Shown: one piece after another, positions 1-9,238 of the stretch
Layout: each line of letters begins with the position of its first letter
Position numbering within the stretch: position 1 is the stretch's first letter
NCBI RefSeq assembly: GCF_018309085.1
Contig: NZ_CP070502.1
Location: forward strand, 3,467,001 to 3,531,000
Reading direction: 5' to 3'
DNA: 64,000 nucleotides
DNA from: Sporosarcina sp. Marseille-Q4063
Lineage (GTDB): Bacteria; Bacillota; Bacilli; Bacillales_A; Planococcaceae
The notes under the pieces: generated by a model
What the model saw: only the letters and a program-made list of their open reading frames with translations
Database searches by the model: none
Told to the model about the DNA's origin: nothing
Made by a program: the position numbers and the translations under genes

Positions 1-634
1 AATGGTTGACGTTCTTGGTTTATACAATGATGCTGTTGAACTGAATCCTGACTTAGTATTCGACGTTCATAATTATGTAGCAGGTCCAAGCGGCGAGTTC
101 ACAGTTTGGTCGAACCCAGGGTATAACAACGAAATTGTATTCCCTAAATCTGCAATTAAAACAGAAGAAGAACTTAAAGACGTATTAGCATTCTTTGATC
201 TAATGATGACACCAGAATTTTCCAACCTTGCACAATGGGGCGTAGAAGGCGAACACTATACAGTTGAAAACGGATTCGCTGTTGTTGGCGATGACCAAGA
301 TACGTTTGAAAGAGAAGTATTCTCTTATAACATGTTGGGAATCGGCGAACCGGCAAGTAACGGAAGATATGAATCAAAACACTCTTATGAGCCAAGACAA
401 AAAGTTGAAGAGTTAATCTTGGAAAATGATAATCACTTGATTCATGACCCTACGATAACGTTGGATTCAGATACGTATGTTAAAGACGGTGCTAGATTGC
501 AAGAAATCATCAATGACGCAACTTACAACTATATGTTAGGCGAAATCGATGAGGCTGGCTTTGATGGTGAAGTCGAGAAGTGGAAATCACAAGGCGGAAG
601 CAAAATTATTGAGGAGTTCAATGCATCTAGATAA
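1..634 (+). CDS. Extracellular solute-binding lipoprotein of a sugar ABC importer (C-terminal part)
   Basis: The reading frame is open from the window edge, so the lipoprotein signal and N-terminal lobe lie upstream and only about 210 residues are visible. The visible part resembles the C-terminal lobe of LplA/YtcQ-type binding proteins, which capture oligosaccharides outside the membrane. It ends in an aromatic-rich helical region followed by a lysine-rich tail near a KWKSQGG segment. Two LplB/YtcP-type permease genes follow on the same strand after a hairpin, the usual binding protein-permease-permease order. The pectin genes downstream suggest galacturonan or rhamnogalacturonan oligosaccharides as ligand, which is inference. 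The methionine at position 2 is internal and is not the start. Confidence 0.8.
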   Translation, partial: MVDVLGLYNDAVELNPDLVFDVHNYVAGPSGEFTVWSNPGYNNEIVFPKSAIKTEEELKDVLAFFDLMMTPEFSNLAQWGVEGEHYTVENGFAVVGDDQDTFEREVFSYNMLGIGEPASNGRYESKHSYEPRQKVEELILENDNHLIHDPTITLDSDTYVKDGARLQEIINDATYNYMLGEIDEAGFDGEVEKWKSQGGSKIIEEFNASR

Positions 635-644
635 TTAAGAAGGT

Positions 645-681
645 AAAGGAAGACCCGATTCTCTCGGGCTTCCTTTATTCT
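645..681 (+). terminator. Hairpin between binding protein and permease genes (attenuator)
   Basis: AAAGGAAG-A-CCCGA pairs with TCGGG-CTTCCTTT with one bulged A, and T-rich sequence follows. It lies between co-directional genes of one transporter. It probably lets the binding protein be made in excess over the permeases. Confidence 0.65.
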
Positions 682-733
682 TTATATTACTCTAGCAACG
701 TAATAAACATTTCTTACAGAGAGAGTGATAAGT

Positions 734-1690
734 ATGAGTAGCGAGGTTGCCACGCGAGAGGCAGTTAAAAGCAAGCCGAAAAGGGAAAGTAAATTATTAA
801 AACAAATTGCGAAAAACAAATTGCTTTATTTGATGATTGCCCCAGGGCTTATTTATTTGTTCATCTATAAGTACGTGCCGATGTACGGCTTGATTATCTC
901 CTTCCAAAACTACAAACCTTATTTGGGAATTTCGGGTAGTGAATGGGTAGGATTTGAACATTTTATCCGATTATTTACGTCCCCGGATTTCTGGATGATA
1001 TTGAAAAACACACTTGTATTGTTTGGTTTGCAATTATTCATCTTCTTCCCGATCCCGATTGTGCTTGCGTTAATGTTAAACGAGATTAGAAGAGAATATT
1101 ACAAACGTACAATACAAACGTTAATATATTTACCTCACTTCATGTCATGGGTCGTTATCGTATCTATCAGTTATGTACTTTTAACGCTTGATGGTGGAAT
1201 TATTAATGGGGTGTTGGAGTATTTTGGATTCAAACCAGTTAACTTCCTATTGGATTCTACTTGGTTCCGTCCGATGTACATCTTGCAAATCATATGGCGC
1301 GAAGCAGGTTGGGGAACAATCATTTTCCTTGCTGCAATCGCTTCGGTTGACCCTCAATTATACGAAGCTGCCAAAATGGACGGCGCGAATCGCTTTAGAC
1401 AAATTTGGCATATTACGTTGCCTGCGATTAAAAGTGTCATTGTCATCCTCTTAATCTTGAAAATTGGTGATGTTCTTGAATTAGGATTTGAGCATGTTTA
1501 CTTATTGATGAATTCAACAAACAGACATGTGGCAGAAATATTTGATACATATGTTTATGTTGCCGGACTCAGACAGGGTCAATTCAGTTACGCAACAGCA
1601 GTTGGATTTTTCAAAGGATTCATCGGTCTTGCATTAGTAGTATTTGCTAACTGGTTAGCGAAAAAGAACGGTGAAGAAGGCGTTTATTAA
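734..1690 (+). CDS. ABC sugar importer permease, LplB/YteP type
   Basis: This is an integral membrane permease of a carbohydrate ABC importer of the CUT1 class, 318 residues. A basic N-terminus is followed by hydrophobic segments starting near LLYLMIAPGLIYLFIYKYVP. The cytoplasmic EAA loop is visible as YEAAKMDGANRFRQIW, the contact site for the ATPase. ATG at 734 is preferred to the upstream in-frame GTG because the purine-rich AGAGAG stretch is correctly spaced from it. The gene lies 20 nt before a second permease. No ATPase gene is nearby, so the system probably borrows MsmX, encoded at 35860. Oligogalacturonide or rhamnogalacturonan import is inferred from context. Confidence 0.9.
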   Translation: MSSEVATREAVKSKPKRESKLLKQIAKNKLLYLMIAPGLIYLFIYKYVPMYGLIISFQNYKPYLGISGSEWVGFEHFIRLFTSPDFWMILKNTLVLFGLQLFIFFPIPIVLALMLNEIRREYYKRTIQTLIYLPHFMSWVVIVSISYVLLTLDGGIINGVLEYFGFKPVNFLLDSTWFRPMYILQIIWREAGWGTIIFLAAIASVDPQLYEAAKMDGANRFRQIWHITLPAIKSVIVILLILKIGDVLELGFEHVYLLMNSTNRHVAEIFDTYVYVAGLRQGQFSYATAVGFFKGFIGLALVVFANWLAKKNGEEGVY

Positions 1691-1710
1691 TAATTTTTAG
1701 GAGGATTAAA

Positions 1711-2586
1711 ATGATTGGGGACAAGCAAATAGGCACACGCATATTTAATATCATTAACGCCACATTACTGACAATCTTAGCCTTAATAATGATACTGCCG
1801 TTTATTCACGTTCTCGGTAGTTCATTTGCAACTGGAGCAGAAATAGCAGAGAAGAGGTTCCTCTTATTTCCTACTAAGTTCACGTTAAGTGCCTATAAAT
1901 ATATCTTTTCAACAGACACGGTTATGAAGTCGGTTATGGTTTCTATTTTCGTTACAGTTGCGGGGACGCTTTGGAGTATGTTCTTATCCACTTTAACGGC
2001 TTATGGGCTATCGCGTAGAGATCTCGTAGGTAGAAGATATATTATGTTTTTCATTATCTTTACGATGCTCTTTAATGGTGGAATTATTCCAACGTTTATC
2101 GTTGTTCAACAAACAGGATTACTAGATTCATTGGCTGCATTAATTATCCCTGTTTCGATTAACGTGTTTAACATGATTATTTTAAAAACATTCTTCCAGA
2201 ACTTGCCTTATGGTTTAGAAGAATCTGCTAAGATTGATGGCGCAAATGACTTTGGAATCTTGTTTAGAATTATCATTCCATGCTCCTTGCCAGCAATTGC
2301 GACGATTTCACTGTTTTACGCGGTTACATATTGGAATACGTATATGCATGCGATTCTGTATTTAAGTGACGCGGGGAAGTGGCCTGTACAAGTGTTACTG
2401 CGTCAAATTGTTGTTTTAGCAACTGGAATGAACTACGACAGTGCGGAATTTACAGACGTGCCGCCGCCATCACAATCAGTTAAAATGGCAGTCATCGTTG
2501 TCGCAACAGTACCGGTATTACTAGTTTATCCGTTCCTGCAGAAGCACTTTGCGAAGGGTGCTCTATTAGGATCTATTAAAGAATAA
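1711..2586 (+). CDS. ABC sugar importer permease, YtcP/LplC type
   Basis: This is the second membrane permease of the same CUT1-type importer, 291 residues, with a good AGGAGG site just upstream of the ATG. Hydrophobic segments run from about residue 12 (NATLLTILALIMILPFIHVL) to the C-terminus. The ATPase-binding EAA loop reads EESAKIDGANDFGILF. The ending LLGSIKE is typical of YtcP/LplC proteins. It forms a heterodimer with the preceding permease. In Bacillus subtilis, YtcQ-YteP-YtcP is a pectin-oligosaccharide importer energised by MsmX, and the same role fits here. Substrate specificity cannot be read from the sequence. Confidence 0.9.
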   Translation: MIGDKQIGTRIFNIINATLLTILALIMILPFIHVLGSSFATGAEIAEKRFLLFPTKFTLSAYKYIFSTDTVMKSVMVSIFVTVAGTLWSMFLSTLTAYGLSRRDLVGRRYIMFFIIFTMLFNGGIIPTFIVVQQTGLLDSLAALIIPVSINVFNMIILKTFFQNLPYGLEESAKIDGANDFGILFRIIIPCSLPAIATISLFYAVTYWNTYMHAILYLSDAGKWPVQVLLRQIVVLATGMNYDSAEFTDVPPPSQSVKMAVIVVATVPVLLVYPFLQKHFAKGALLGSIKE

Positions 2587-2656
2587 TATCGATAATTAAC
2601 TCACGATAATGAAGCTGTCCAATTGGCGTATGGGGGAAGTGGAGAAAACTTTGACG

Positions 2657-2845
2657 CCGTTGATTTCCGTTCCGGGGGGACGCTTTCCGGCGGGCGAGGC
2701 CGAAGAGCGGAAAGATACAGTTCAATCTTTCCCTGCCGCTTCCCTCGCTACGCTCAGTCCGGGGTCTCGGCTAAGGAAAGAGCGAAATTCTCTTTCGCAC
2801 TTCGCTGATTCCGCTGGAGTCGCCGCCCTGCACTCCAATCAACTA
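2657..2845 (+). repeat. GC-rich intergenic repeat, copy A (long subtype)
   Basis: It runs from a CCGTTGATTTCCGTTCC-like end, through GCGGGCGAG and CCGCTTCCCTCGCTACGCTC blocks, to CCGCTGGAGTCGCC and CTCCAATCAACT. The same order of blocks recurs at 29485-29674, and in reverse at 18961-19090 and in the IS-split copy at 9603-11186. It carries the extra inverted-repeat segments around GAAAGA..TCTTTC seen only in the 29.5 kb copy. It fills most of the 320-base gap between the permease and esterase genes. I reject the short ORFs inside it as genes. Confidence 0.8.
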
Positions 2846-2909
2846 TAGATTTCCCTATATTAGGAGATATTCTACTAGTGGGCCGCTCAATAAATTTGGA
2901 GGAAAGAAA

Positions 2910-3926
2910 ATGTGGTCTGCTGATTTGTATTTAGAGAACTTATATAAGGAATGTGTAAACCAACACTCATCTACATATAATGCTGACTGGCAAATTAGTT
3001 TGAAAGAACAGGTTCGGAAGTCTTTAGGAAACTTTGATGATAATCAAGAACCTTTAAACCCAGTTTTGCTGGAGAAATCTGATATGGGTATTTATTGGAG
3101 GTTGCGTGTTGAAATCACGACAATTGATCCATTGAGAATGCCTGTTTATGTATTAATTCCGAAGTTGAATAACATCGGGAAATTTTCGGCTGTTGTCGCG
3201 ATTCATGGTCATGGGTACGGGAGTAAGGAAGCGGTTGGTTTAAATCCTGACTATTCACTTAGAACAGAAGAAGGTTATCATAAAGATTTCGCTGTCGAGC
3301 TTGTCAAAAAAGGACTTGTTGTCGTTGTTCCAGAGTTGGTCGGATTTGGAGATCGTAAACTACAGTCCGATCAAGGAAAAGGATTACCAACAGATAATTC
3401 TTGTTATATGATAGCAAGTCAATTGCTATTAGTGGGAAAAACATTGCCAGGACTTCGAGTTCAGGAATGCAGACGCGTAATAGATTACGTGCAAACACTG
3501 GATTATGTGGATGAAAATCGGATTGGATGCATGGGTATTTCAGGCGGTGGGCTGGTTGCAGCATTTACTTCCATGCTTGATGAACGATTGAAAGCAACAG
3601 TGATAAGCGGCTACACGAACACATTTAAAGGAAGTATTATGGACAGGCGACATTGTCTAGATAATTACATACCTGGAATTTTAAACTATGCAGAGATGCC
3701 TGATTTGATTGGATTAATTGTCCCAAGAGCGCTTTTCATTGAAGCGGCTACTGAGGATCATTTATTTCCACTGGATCATGTTACTCATGCAATTGAAAAA
3801 CTGACATCAATTTATAAAGAATTTGGCGTAGATGGCGCATTGGCATCTCATATATTTGAGGGCGGCCATGAAATTAGCGGGGAACAATCCTATGATTGGT
3901 TGGTGCGTCAACTAGTATCGGAATAA
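2910..3926 (+). CDS. Alpha/beta-hydrolase, acetyl esterase-like (probable pectin/xylan side-chain deacetylase)
   Basis: This is a 338-residue cytoplasmic serine hydrolase of the acetyl-xylan-esterase/dienelactone-hydrolase fold, with no signal peptide. The oxyanion region is AVVAIHGHGYGS (residues 94-105). The nucleophile is Ser211 in GISGGG, and likely triad partners are Asp283 (ATEDHLFP) and His320 (EGGHEIS). The start follows a GGAGGA site. It sits after the oligosaccharide importer genes and converges on the AraC regulator gene. Removal of acetyl groups from imported pectic oligosaccharides is a reasonable inference, but xylan or other acylated sugars are equally possible from the sequence alone. 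Confidence 0.8.
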   Translation: MWSADLYLENLYKECVNQHSSTYNADWQISLKEQVRKSLGNFDDNQEPLNPVLLEKSDMGIYWRLRVEITTIDPLRMPVYVLIPKLNNIGKFSAVVAIHGHGYGSKEAVGLNPDYSLRTEEGYHKDFAVELVKKGLVVVVPELVGFGDRKLQSDQGKGLPTDNSCYMIASQLLLVGKTLPGLRVQECRRVIDYVQTLDYVDENRIGCMGISGGGLVAAFTSMLDERLKATVISGYTNTFKGSIMDRRHCLDNYIPGILNYAEMPDLIGLIVPRALFIEAATEDHLFPLDHVTHAIEKLTSIYKEFGVDGALASHIFEGGHEISGEQSYDWLVRQLVSE

Positions 3927-3932
3927 AGACGG

Positions 3933-3979
3933 AAAAAATACCATCATAGGGAAGAGTACCCCTATTGATGGCATTTTTA
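3933..3979. terminator. Bidirectional terminator between convergent genes
   Basis: The stem is AAAAATACCATCA/TGATGGCATTTTT with an inner GGG/CCC pair. A and T runs flank it on opposite sides, so it can end the esterase gene and the AraC-type regulator gene that meet here. Confidence 0.75.
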
Positions 3980-6280
3980 TCAGTGATTTCTTTTCGTATC
4001 CCTGTACTTTCCTGGTGTCGTGCCTTCCACTTTTCTGAATGAACGAATAAAGTTTTGAGAGTTATTGTAATTAAGCTTTTCGGCAATATCTTTCACTGTG
4101 ATATCCGTTTCTTCAAGCCACTTTTTCGCTTTATTAATACGGAAGTGGGTTAAGTAATCACTGAAAGACATATTCGTTTCTTTACGGAAAATGCTGCTTA
4201 AGTAATTCGCGTTATAATGCAGCTTATCCGCAATGTAATTCAACGTTAAGTCAGAATCGAACTCTTGTTGAACAATGTGGATGATTTCATCCGATATGTT
4301 TTTGTATTGTGACTGTGTGCGTTCTTCAGCTTTATTCATCATCGGGTAAATAATCATCTTTTTAAACCAGTTAACGACTTCTGGTAATGTCCTGAATTCG
4401 TATAATTGGTCGAATAAAGATTTATGTTTCTCGAATTCTAGCGCGTTTACACCAAGTGTTTCGGTCAATTGAATTAGATTTGTTAATAAGCGAACAATCG
4501 CGATTTCAAATTGACGATTATTCAATTGCTCATCAAATAGCGATTCTAATAGCTTATCCAAGTTTTCATCGACTTCAGCCTTATCGCCGTTCTTAATTGA
4601 ATCAAATAAGTCATTTTCAATTTGTCTAGGGTAGAAGGTGAAGAAGCTCGATTCTCTTTGTAATTTATCGAAAAAGATAATCGATCCTGGACCAAACTTG
4701 AGCGTATACCGTAAAGCTTCTCGACTTTCTTTTAGAGCTAAATGCGCATCGACTAAATCAGTGTAGGTCTTACTTATCCCAACACTTACGGAAATATTTA
4801 ATTCTTTGTCGATTCGTTCTCGTATTTCTTTGATGGTCGATGTAATTCTTTCGGTAAATTCTTTTTCAGATTCATGTTCATTAAAGAGTATTGTCACTTG
4901 GCCTCTGTTTATGACAATCGGAGTCATTCGGTTCATTTTGGGAATCATTTCTGCGACCATTGTATTAATCGCAAATAGCAATAAGTCTTCATTTTCTAGT
5001 AAGTTTTTGGGATCTTCCGAGGCATCAATTTGAATCCCTAACACGGAAAATCCTTTCCAAGCCTGTGGATAATTGAACGATTCCAATTTGGAATTCAGCT
5101 CAGATGTCGTTAAATTACCTTGTAGAAGACGGCTCATGAAAAATTGTTTCAGTTGACCAATTTGCCCTTGCAACTTGGATTCCAACTGGTCATTTTGTTC
5201 GAGCATATGGTGAATTTGACTTTCAATAATCCCAAACTCATCTGTATTTTTTCCGCTCTCGATTTGATTGGAAAAAGAATCGGCCAAGGTTTCTGTGAGT
5301 CTATTAATCGGTGCATATAGTTTACGTGATGCGATGAGGGCAAAAATCAGAATGCCGATAAACATAATCGAACCTATGATAAACGTAAACCAACCGATGG
5401 AACGAGATTGCTTATTTAACTCACTAATCTTAATAATTGAAAGGTAAGTCCAATTATTATAAGCGGATTTACGGTAAATCACTTTGTAATCGCTTCCATC
5501 ATTGCTGGCATTGTATTGGCCTGCATTCCCTTTTTGAGAACTTAGTTCAGCGGTAAAAGGGCGATTAGAAAAGTCTTCCCCGATATTTGAAAAGTCGCTA
5601 TGTCCGACCACTTGATAATTTTCATCCAACACCATAATCGTTTCCGAATCGAGATTATTCTTTAACAAGTTCTCGAAGTAACAAATCGGTATGTAGGCAA
5701 TTGCAATTCCACTTTTATTATTGCTGGTGAGCGGTAACTGTTTAACTAGATTAATATACGTATCGCATGAAGAGTTAGCTGTTGAATCAAAAAAAATGTC
5801 TTTTTTATCTTCAATGATCCAAGAGGATGTATAAGATAAATGGCCATACCGATCGATGAGTTCGCCGGCTTGACCAGGTTTTAGTCTCCTAAGACCATTA
5901 TTATTGATGCGCCAACCTTCTTTCGTACTCACTAATAAGAAGTCGTCCATTCCGCCGTCAAATCGTAGAAGTAGATTTATTTCTTTCTTCGTTTGGTTGT
6001 AAAGTTGAAATTGGTTAGCTGACATTGGTTCTTCGAGCGTTTTTGTCAGTTGGTACGATGTAACAAAGTTGGTAACTGAAAGGTCAACAGTTTGGAGGAC
6101 TTGTTCAAAGTTTGCCTGAATTTGATAAACACTTTGCTCTTTTTCATTTGTTATATTCGATTGAATAATATCCGATGATTTTAAGTATGAAAACAATCCA
6201 ACAATCAAGACAGGGAACGTCGCAATTATTGTAATAAATGATAGAAGTTTAATAAAAAACTTCTTTTTACTTTTCGTCAA
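3980..6280 (-). CDS. Membrane-anchored AraC-family regulator with extracellular sensor domain
   Basis: This is a 766-residue one-component regulator. A transmembrane helix lies near residues 4-33, then an extracytoplasmic Cache-like region to about 290. A second helix (FTFIIGSIMFIGILIFALIA, about 296-316) is followed by a HAMP-like linker and a central cytoplasmic domain. A C-terminal AraC DNA-binding domain (last 100 residues) carries two helix-turn-helix motifs around ADKLHYNANYLSSIF and IAEKLNYNNSQNFIRSF. I chose the TTG at 6280 because GAAGGGGGG lies just upstream; a longer TTG-started frame lacks such a site. This class often controls adjacent oligosaccharide ABC genes in Bacillales. It probably senses a pectin-derived ligand outside the cell, which is inference. 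Confidence 0.88.
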   Translation of the reverse strand: MTKSKKKFFIKLLSFITIIATFPVLIVGLFSYLKSSDIIQSNITNEKEQSVYQIQANFEQVLQTVDLSVTNFVTSYQLTKTLEEPMSANQFQLYNQTKKEINLLLRFDGGMDDFLLVSTKEGWRINNNGLRRLKPGQAGELIDRYGHLSYTSSWIIEDKKDIFFDSTANSSCDTYINLVKQLPLTSNNKSGIAIAYIPICYFENLLKNNLDSETIMVLDENYQVVGHSDFSNIGEDFSNRPFTAELSSQKGNAGQYNASNDGSDYKVIYRKSAYNNWTYLSIIKISELNKQSRSIGWFTFIIGSIMFIGILIFALIASRKLYAPINRLTETLADSFSNQIESGKNTDEFGIIESQIHHMLEQNDQLESKLQGQIGQLKQFFMSRLLQGNLTTSELNSKLESFNYPQAWKGFSVLGIQIDASEDPKNLLENEDLLLFAINTMVAEMIPKMNRMTPIVINRGQVTILFNEHESEKEFTERITSTIKEIRERIDKELNISVSVGISKTYTDLVDAHLALKESREALRYTLKFGPGSIIFFDKLQRESSFFTFYPRQIENDLFDSIKNGDKAEVDENLDKLLESLFDEQLNNRQFEIAIVRLLTNLIQLTETLGVNALEFEKHKSLFDQLYEFRTLPEVVNWFKKMIIYPMMNKAEERTQSQYKNISDEIIHIVQQEFDSDLTLNYIADKLHYNANYLSSIFRKETNMSFSDYLTHFRINKAKKWLEETDITVKDIAEKLNYNNSQNFIRSFRKVEGTTPGKYRDTKRNH

Positions 6281-6438
6281 AATTGTCCCCCCTTCATATT
6301 CGGGATACGATAAAGCGAATTTGTCAGTCAATCTAAATTATAGCATACATAACTTTTAAAATATATAATTTATTTGAGGTCCCAACAAATTAATTGAAAA
6401 AGTACTTCGTTACGTCATAATCATTTTCTAACATTGTC

Positions 6439-6452
6439 TGAAAACGTTGATA
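6439..6452. promoter_or_regulatory. Candidate cre (CcpA) site
   Basis: TGAAAACGTTGATA matches 13 of 14 positions of the cre consensus TGWAANCGNTNWCA. It lies about 100 bp before the lipoprotein gene and 160 bp before the divergent AraC regulator gene. It could give glucose repression to either one. Confidence 0.5.
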
Positions 6453-6553
6453 AATTAACCTTTATAGAGTAATCACATTATATGATTATAGACGTGATAC
6501 AGTTGTTACGATAAGCTGATTTATACTAGATAGATATTTTAGGAGTGTTTTAA

Positions 6554-7099
6554 ATGTGTAACAAGTCAAAACCAATTTATATCTTATTGGCAATTTTTTT
6601 ATTGCTATTGTTAACAGGATGCCAGAAAGAAGAAAATAGTTTTGATATACTCATTTTTTCAACTTTGCCTGACGAAGCGTTGGAAGAAATGAAAGGGCTC
6701 GCAAAAAGTGAAATACCAACTAAATTAGAATTCAAAGTTTCACAGTATCCACCTGTTAACGAAAGGTTGATTGTCGAAATCGTGAGTCATGCTGGAGATA
6801 TTTTGATCATGGATCGTGAATTTCTAGCGTCTGTTTATGATGCGAAGGAATTATATGATTTGACTGAATTCCGAAATGAAGAAAACACGATTGAGTTAAC
6901 TAGCTTTGAATTAGAAGCCTTGTTGGCGGATGGGGAAGTAACGGAGGAAGCTGACGTTTACGATAACGCCTTAAAAGTGAGTAACTTGAATACTTATTAT
7001 AATGAATCGGAGCCGATTGAACTGGTCGCAATTATTCCGAAATACATTGACGATAAAGATGTTGCCTTTTCTGTAATAAAAAAGCTTGTAGAAGAATGA
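6554..7099 (+). CDS. Small lipoprotein of unknown function
   Basis: This is a 181-residue protein with a clear lipobox: a hydrophobic N-terminus ends in LLLLLTGC, with Cys22 or nearby as the lipidation site. The mature part is acidic, begins with FDILIFSTLPDEALEEM and has no family motif I can recognise. It is far too short to be a complete solute-binding protein, though an alpha/beta pattern and a C-terminal AIIPKYIDDKDVAFSVIKK segment would fit a truncated or single-lobe relative. The start has an AGGAG site. It is the first gene of a likely three-gene run with the YesL-like and Gfo/Idh/MocA genes, diverging from the AraC sensor gene. Confidence 0.75.
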   Translation: MCNKSKPIYILLAIFLLLLLTGCQKEENSFDILIFSTLPDEALEEMKGLAKSEIPTKLEFKVSQYPPVNERLIVEIVSHAGDILIMDREFLASVYDAKELYDLTEFRNEENTIELTSFELEALLADGEVTEEADVYDNALKVSNLNTYYNESEPIELVAIIPKYIDDKDVAFSVIKKLVEE

Positions 7100-7132
7100 T
7101 TTTTTATTGGAATGAAAAAGGGGTTAATATAA

Positions 7133-7792
7133 ATGCAATTAATGGGAATGACGGGTAAATTTTTCAGAGTGTGCGAGGTTATCTCTAAATTGGCCTATGT
7201 AAATTTATTATGGATCTTTTTCACGGTACTCGGATTAGGTGTATTTGGTTTCATGCCTGCTACGATTGCTCTTTTTGCAGTTACACGGAAATGGGTAATG
7301 GGCGATAAATACGTTCCGGTATTTAAAACGTTTTGGACGACTTACCGCAGCGAATTTTTCAAATCAACATTATTTGGGGTTGTTTTGTTTGTAATCGGTT
7401 ACATAATCTATTTCGATCTTGTCATATTGCCGACAGGCGGTTTATTTAATCTGCTACGTCTTGGTGTGTTTATCTTTGGACTTCTGTACGCGATCGTATT
7501 GCTCTATATTTTCCCGCTTTATGTGCATTATGATTGGAAGAAAAGATTGTACTTGAAATATGCACTCATTCTCGGTGCATCCCACCCTCATTTTACCTTA
7601 TTGATATTAGCAGGAATTGCCGCTTTGTATTACACGGTGATCACAATTCCGGGGCTGATTCCATTTTTCAGCGTAAGTATTCTTGCGTATATTATTATGT
7701 GGACTGCGTATCAAGTCATGAGGAAAATGGAAATTTCGCAAGGAATTGATCATGAAGCTGTAGTGACAAATCAAGTTGTCGAAGCAAAGTAA
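7133..7792 (+). CDS. YesL-like DUF624 integral membrane protein
   Basis: This is a 219-residue protein with four to five hydrophobic segments (for example VNLLWIFFTVLGLGVFGFMP and LFGVVLFVIGYIIYF). The N-terminal aromatic/PAT region is typical of DUF624 (YesL), a family found beside pectin and other polysaccharide importers in Bacillales. The molecular function of YesL proteins is not established; a role as accessory to oligosaccharide import is only guilt by association. It lies 33 nt after the lipoprotein gene and is probably cotranscribed with it. Confidence 0.85.
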   Translation: MQLMGMTGKFFRVCEVISKLAYVNLLWIFFTVLGLGVFGFMPATIALFAVTRKWVMGDKYVPVFKTFWTTYRSEFFKSTLFGVVLFVIGYIIYFDLVILPTGGLFNLLRLGVFIFGLLYAIVLLYIFPLYVHYDWKKRLYLKYALILGASHPHFTLLILAGIAALYYTVITIPGLIPFFSVSILAYIIMWTAYQVMRKMEISQGIDHEAVVTNQVVEAK

Positions 7793-7803
7793 ATTTCGTA
7801 TAT

Positions 7804-7826
7804 AAATCTGAACCACAGATTTTTAT
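7804..7826 (+). terminator. Weak hairpin before the oxidoreductase gene
   Basis: AAATCTG-AACCA-CAGATTT is followed by a short T run. The stem is only 7 bp and AT-rich, so partial attenuation is more likely than full termination. Confidence 0.35.
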
Positions 7827-7856
7827 ATATATTACATTATTTTAGGAGATGACAGA

Positions 7857-9140
7857 ATGAGTAAGAAATACGTATTAATCGGTACTGGCGGTCGAGCTGA
7901 ATTTTTCTACGGCGCAATGGTCGAAGATTACAGAGAGACTTGTCAGTTAGTTGCTTTTTGTGATGTTAACCAAACGAGAATGGATTATTCAAATAGCTTA
8001 TTAGAAGACAAATATGATCACCCGAAAATCAATACTTATTTAGCAAGTGAATTTGAAAAAATGATTGAAATCGAAAAACCGGATATTGTGATTGTGACAA
8101 CTGTTGACCGAACACATCATACATATATTGTTCGTGCACTTGAACTTGGTTGCGATGTAATTACTGAAAAACCGATGACAGTCGATGCTGAGAAAACACA
8201 AGAAATTATCGATGCGATTAACCGTACAGGTCGCGAAGTTCGTGTAACTTTCAACTATCGTTATGCGCCGCATAATACGAAAATCAGGGAATTGATACGC
8301 GATGGTGTGATTGGCGATGTGTATTCCGTGAATTTCGAATGGGCATTGGATACGCAGCATGGTGCGGATTATTTCCGTAGATGGCATCGTAACAAAAATA
8401 ATAGTGGTGGACTACTTGTTCATAAATCGACGCACCATTTTGATTTGGTTAATTTCTGGTTGGATTCGACTCCAGAGACTGTATATGCGACGGGTGGACT
8501 TCGTTTTTACGGCAAAGAAAATGCCGAAGCAAGAGGGGAAACTAAGTTCTATCAACGTGCACATGGCAGCGAAAATGCGAAGGACGATCCATTTGCGATT
8601 CAATTGGAAGAGAATGATCATTTGAAGGCGTTGTATTTGGATGCTGAAAAAGATGATGGCTACCAACGTGATCAAAGTGTCTTCGGGGATGGTATTGATA
8701 TTGAAGATACATTAGGCGTGATGGTTACTTATAAGAATAAAGCCATTTTAACTTATTCTTTAAATGCTTATTTGCCTTGGGAAGGGTTTATCGTTTCCTT
8801 TAATGGCAGCAAAGGAAGAATCGAAGTGCAAGTTCGAGAACAATCCTATATAAATTCCGGTGGTTCAAAGAGTGATGAAGGTAAGCTGAAAGAGAAGTCG
8901 GTCAGAGTTTTACCGATGTTCGACGAGCCATACGAGGTTGAAGTTGTAGAAGGAAAAGGCGGCCACGGCGGTGGAGATCCAATTCTATTACAAGACCTTT
9001 TCGGTGAACCGGCAGAAGATGAGTTCAACCGAGCAGCATCACATATCGACGGCGCAACATCCATCCTAACCGGAATCGCTGGCAACATCTCACTGAAAAC
9101 AGGTCAAGCTGTTAAAGTGGAGGGCTTGGTTAAGTTTTAA
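7857..9140 (+). CDS. Gfo/Idh/MocA-family NAD(P)-dependent oxidoreductase
   Basis: This is a 427-residue oxidoreductase. An N-terminal Rossmann domain begins KYVLIGTGGRAEFF and carries the EKPMT signature (VITEKPMTVDAEKT) that holds the catalytic Lys in this family. The C-terminal substrate domain includes a GGLLVHKSTHHFDLVNFW segment with family-typical histidines. An AGGAGATGAC site precedes the ATG. Known family members oxidise or reduce sugars, sugar acids or inositol. The substrate here is unknown, but linkage to the pectin genes suggests a uronic acid or rhamnose derivative. It probably forms an operon with the YesL-like and lipoprotein genes. Confidence 0.85.
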   Translation: MSKKYVLIGTGGRAEFFYGAMVEDYRETCQLVAFCDVNQTRMDYSNSLLEDKYDHPKINTYLASEFEKMIEIEKPDIVIVTTVDRTHHTYIVRALELGCDVITEKPMTVDAEKTQEIIDAINRTGREVRVTFNYRYAPHNTKIRELIRDGVIGDVYSVNFEWALDTQHGADYFRRWHRNKNNSGGLLVHKSTHHFDLVNFWLDSTPETVYATGGLRFYGKENAEARGETKFYQRAHGSENAKDDPFAIQLEENDHLKALYLDAEKDDGYQRDQSVFGDGIDIEDTLGVMVTYKNKAILTYSLNAYLPWEGFIVSFNGSKGRIEVQVREQSYINSGGSKSDEGKLKEKSVRVLPMFDEPYEVEVVEGKGGHGGGDPILLQDLFGEPAEDEFNRAASHIDGATSILTGIAGNISLKTGQAVKVEGLVKF

Positions 9141-9238
9141 TAAGAGAAAGGGGGATTTGTGGGTAAATTTTTTTCAAAAGGTTATTGAAATGAAGAGCAG
9201 ATAAAGTGTGGTTAATATAGTTTTTATCCTTGAACATT

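Noticed and set aside
2609..2848. Two overlapping open frames of 61-79 codons
   Set aside because: They lie inside intergenic repeat copy A, have repeat-derived low-quality protein sequence and no ribosome site.
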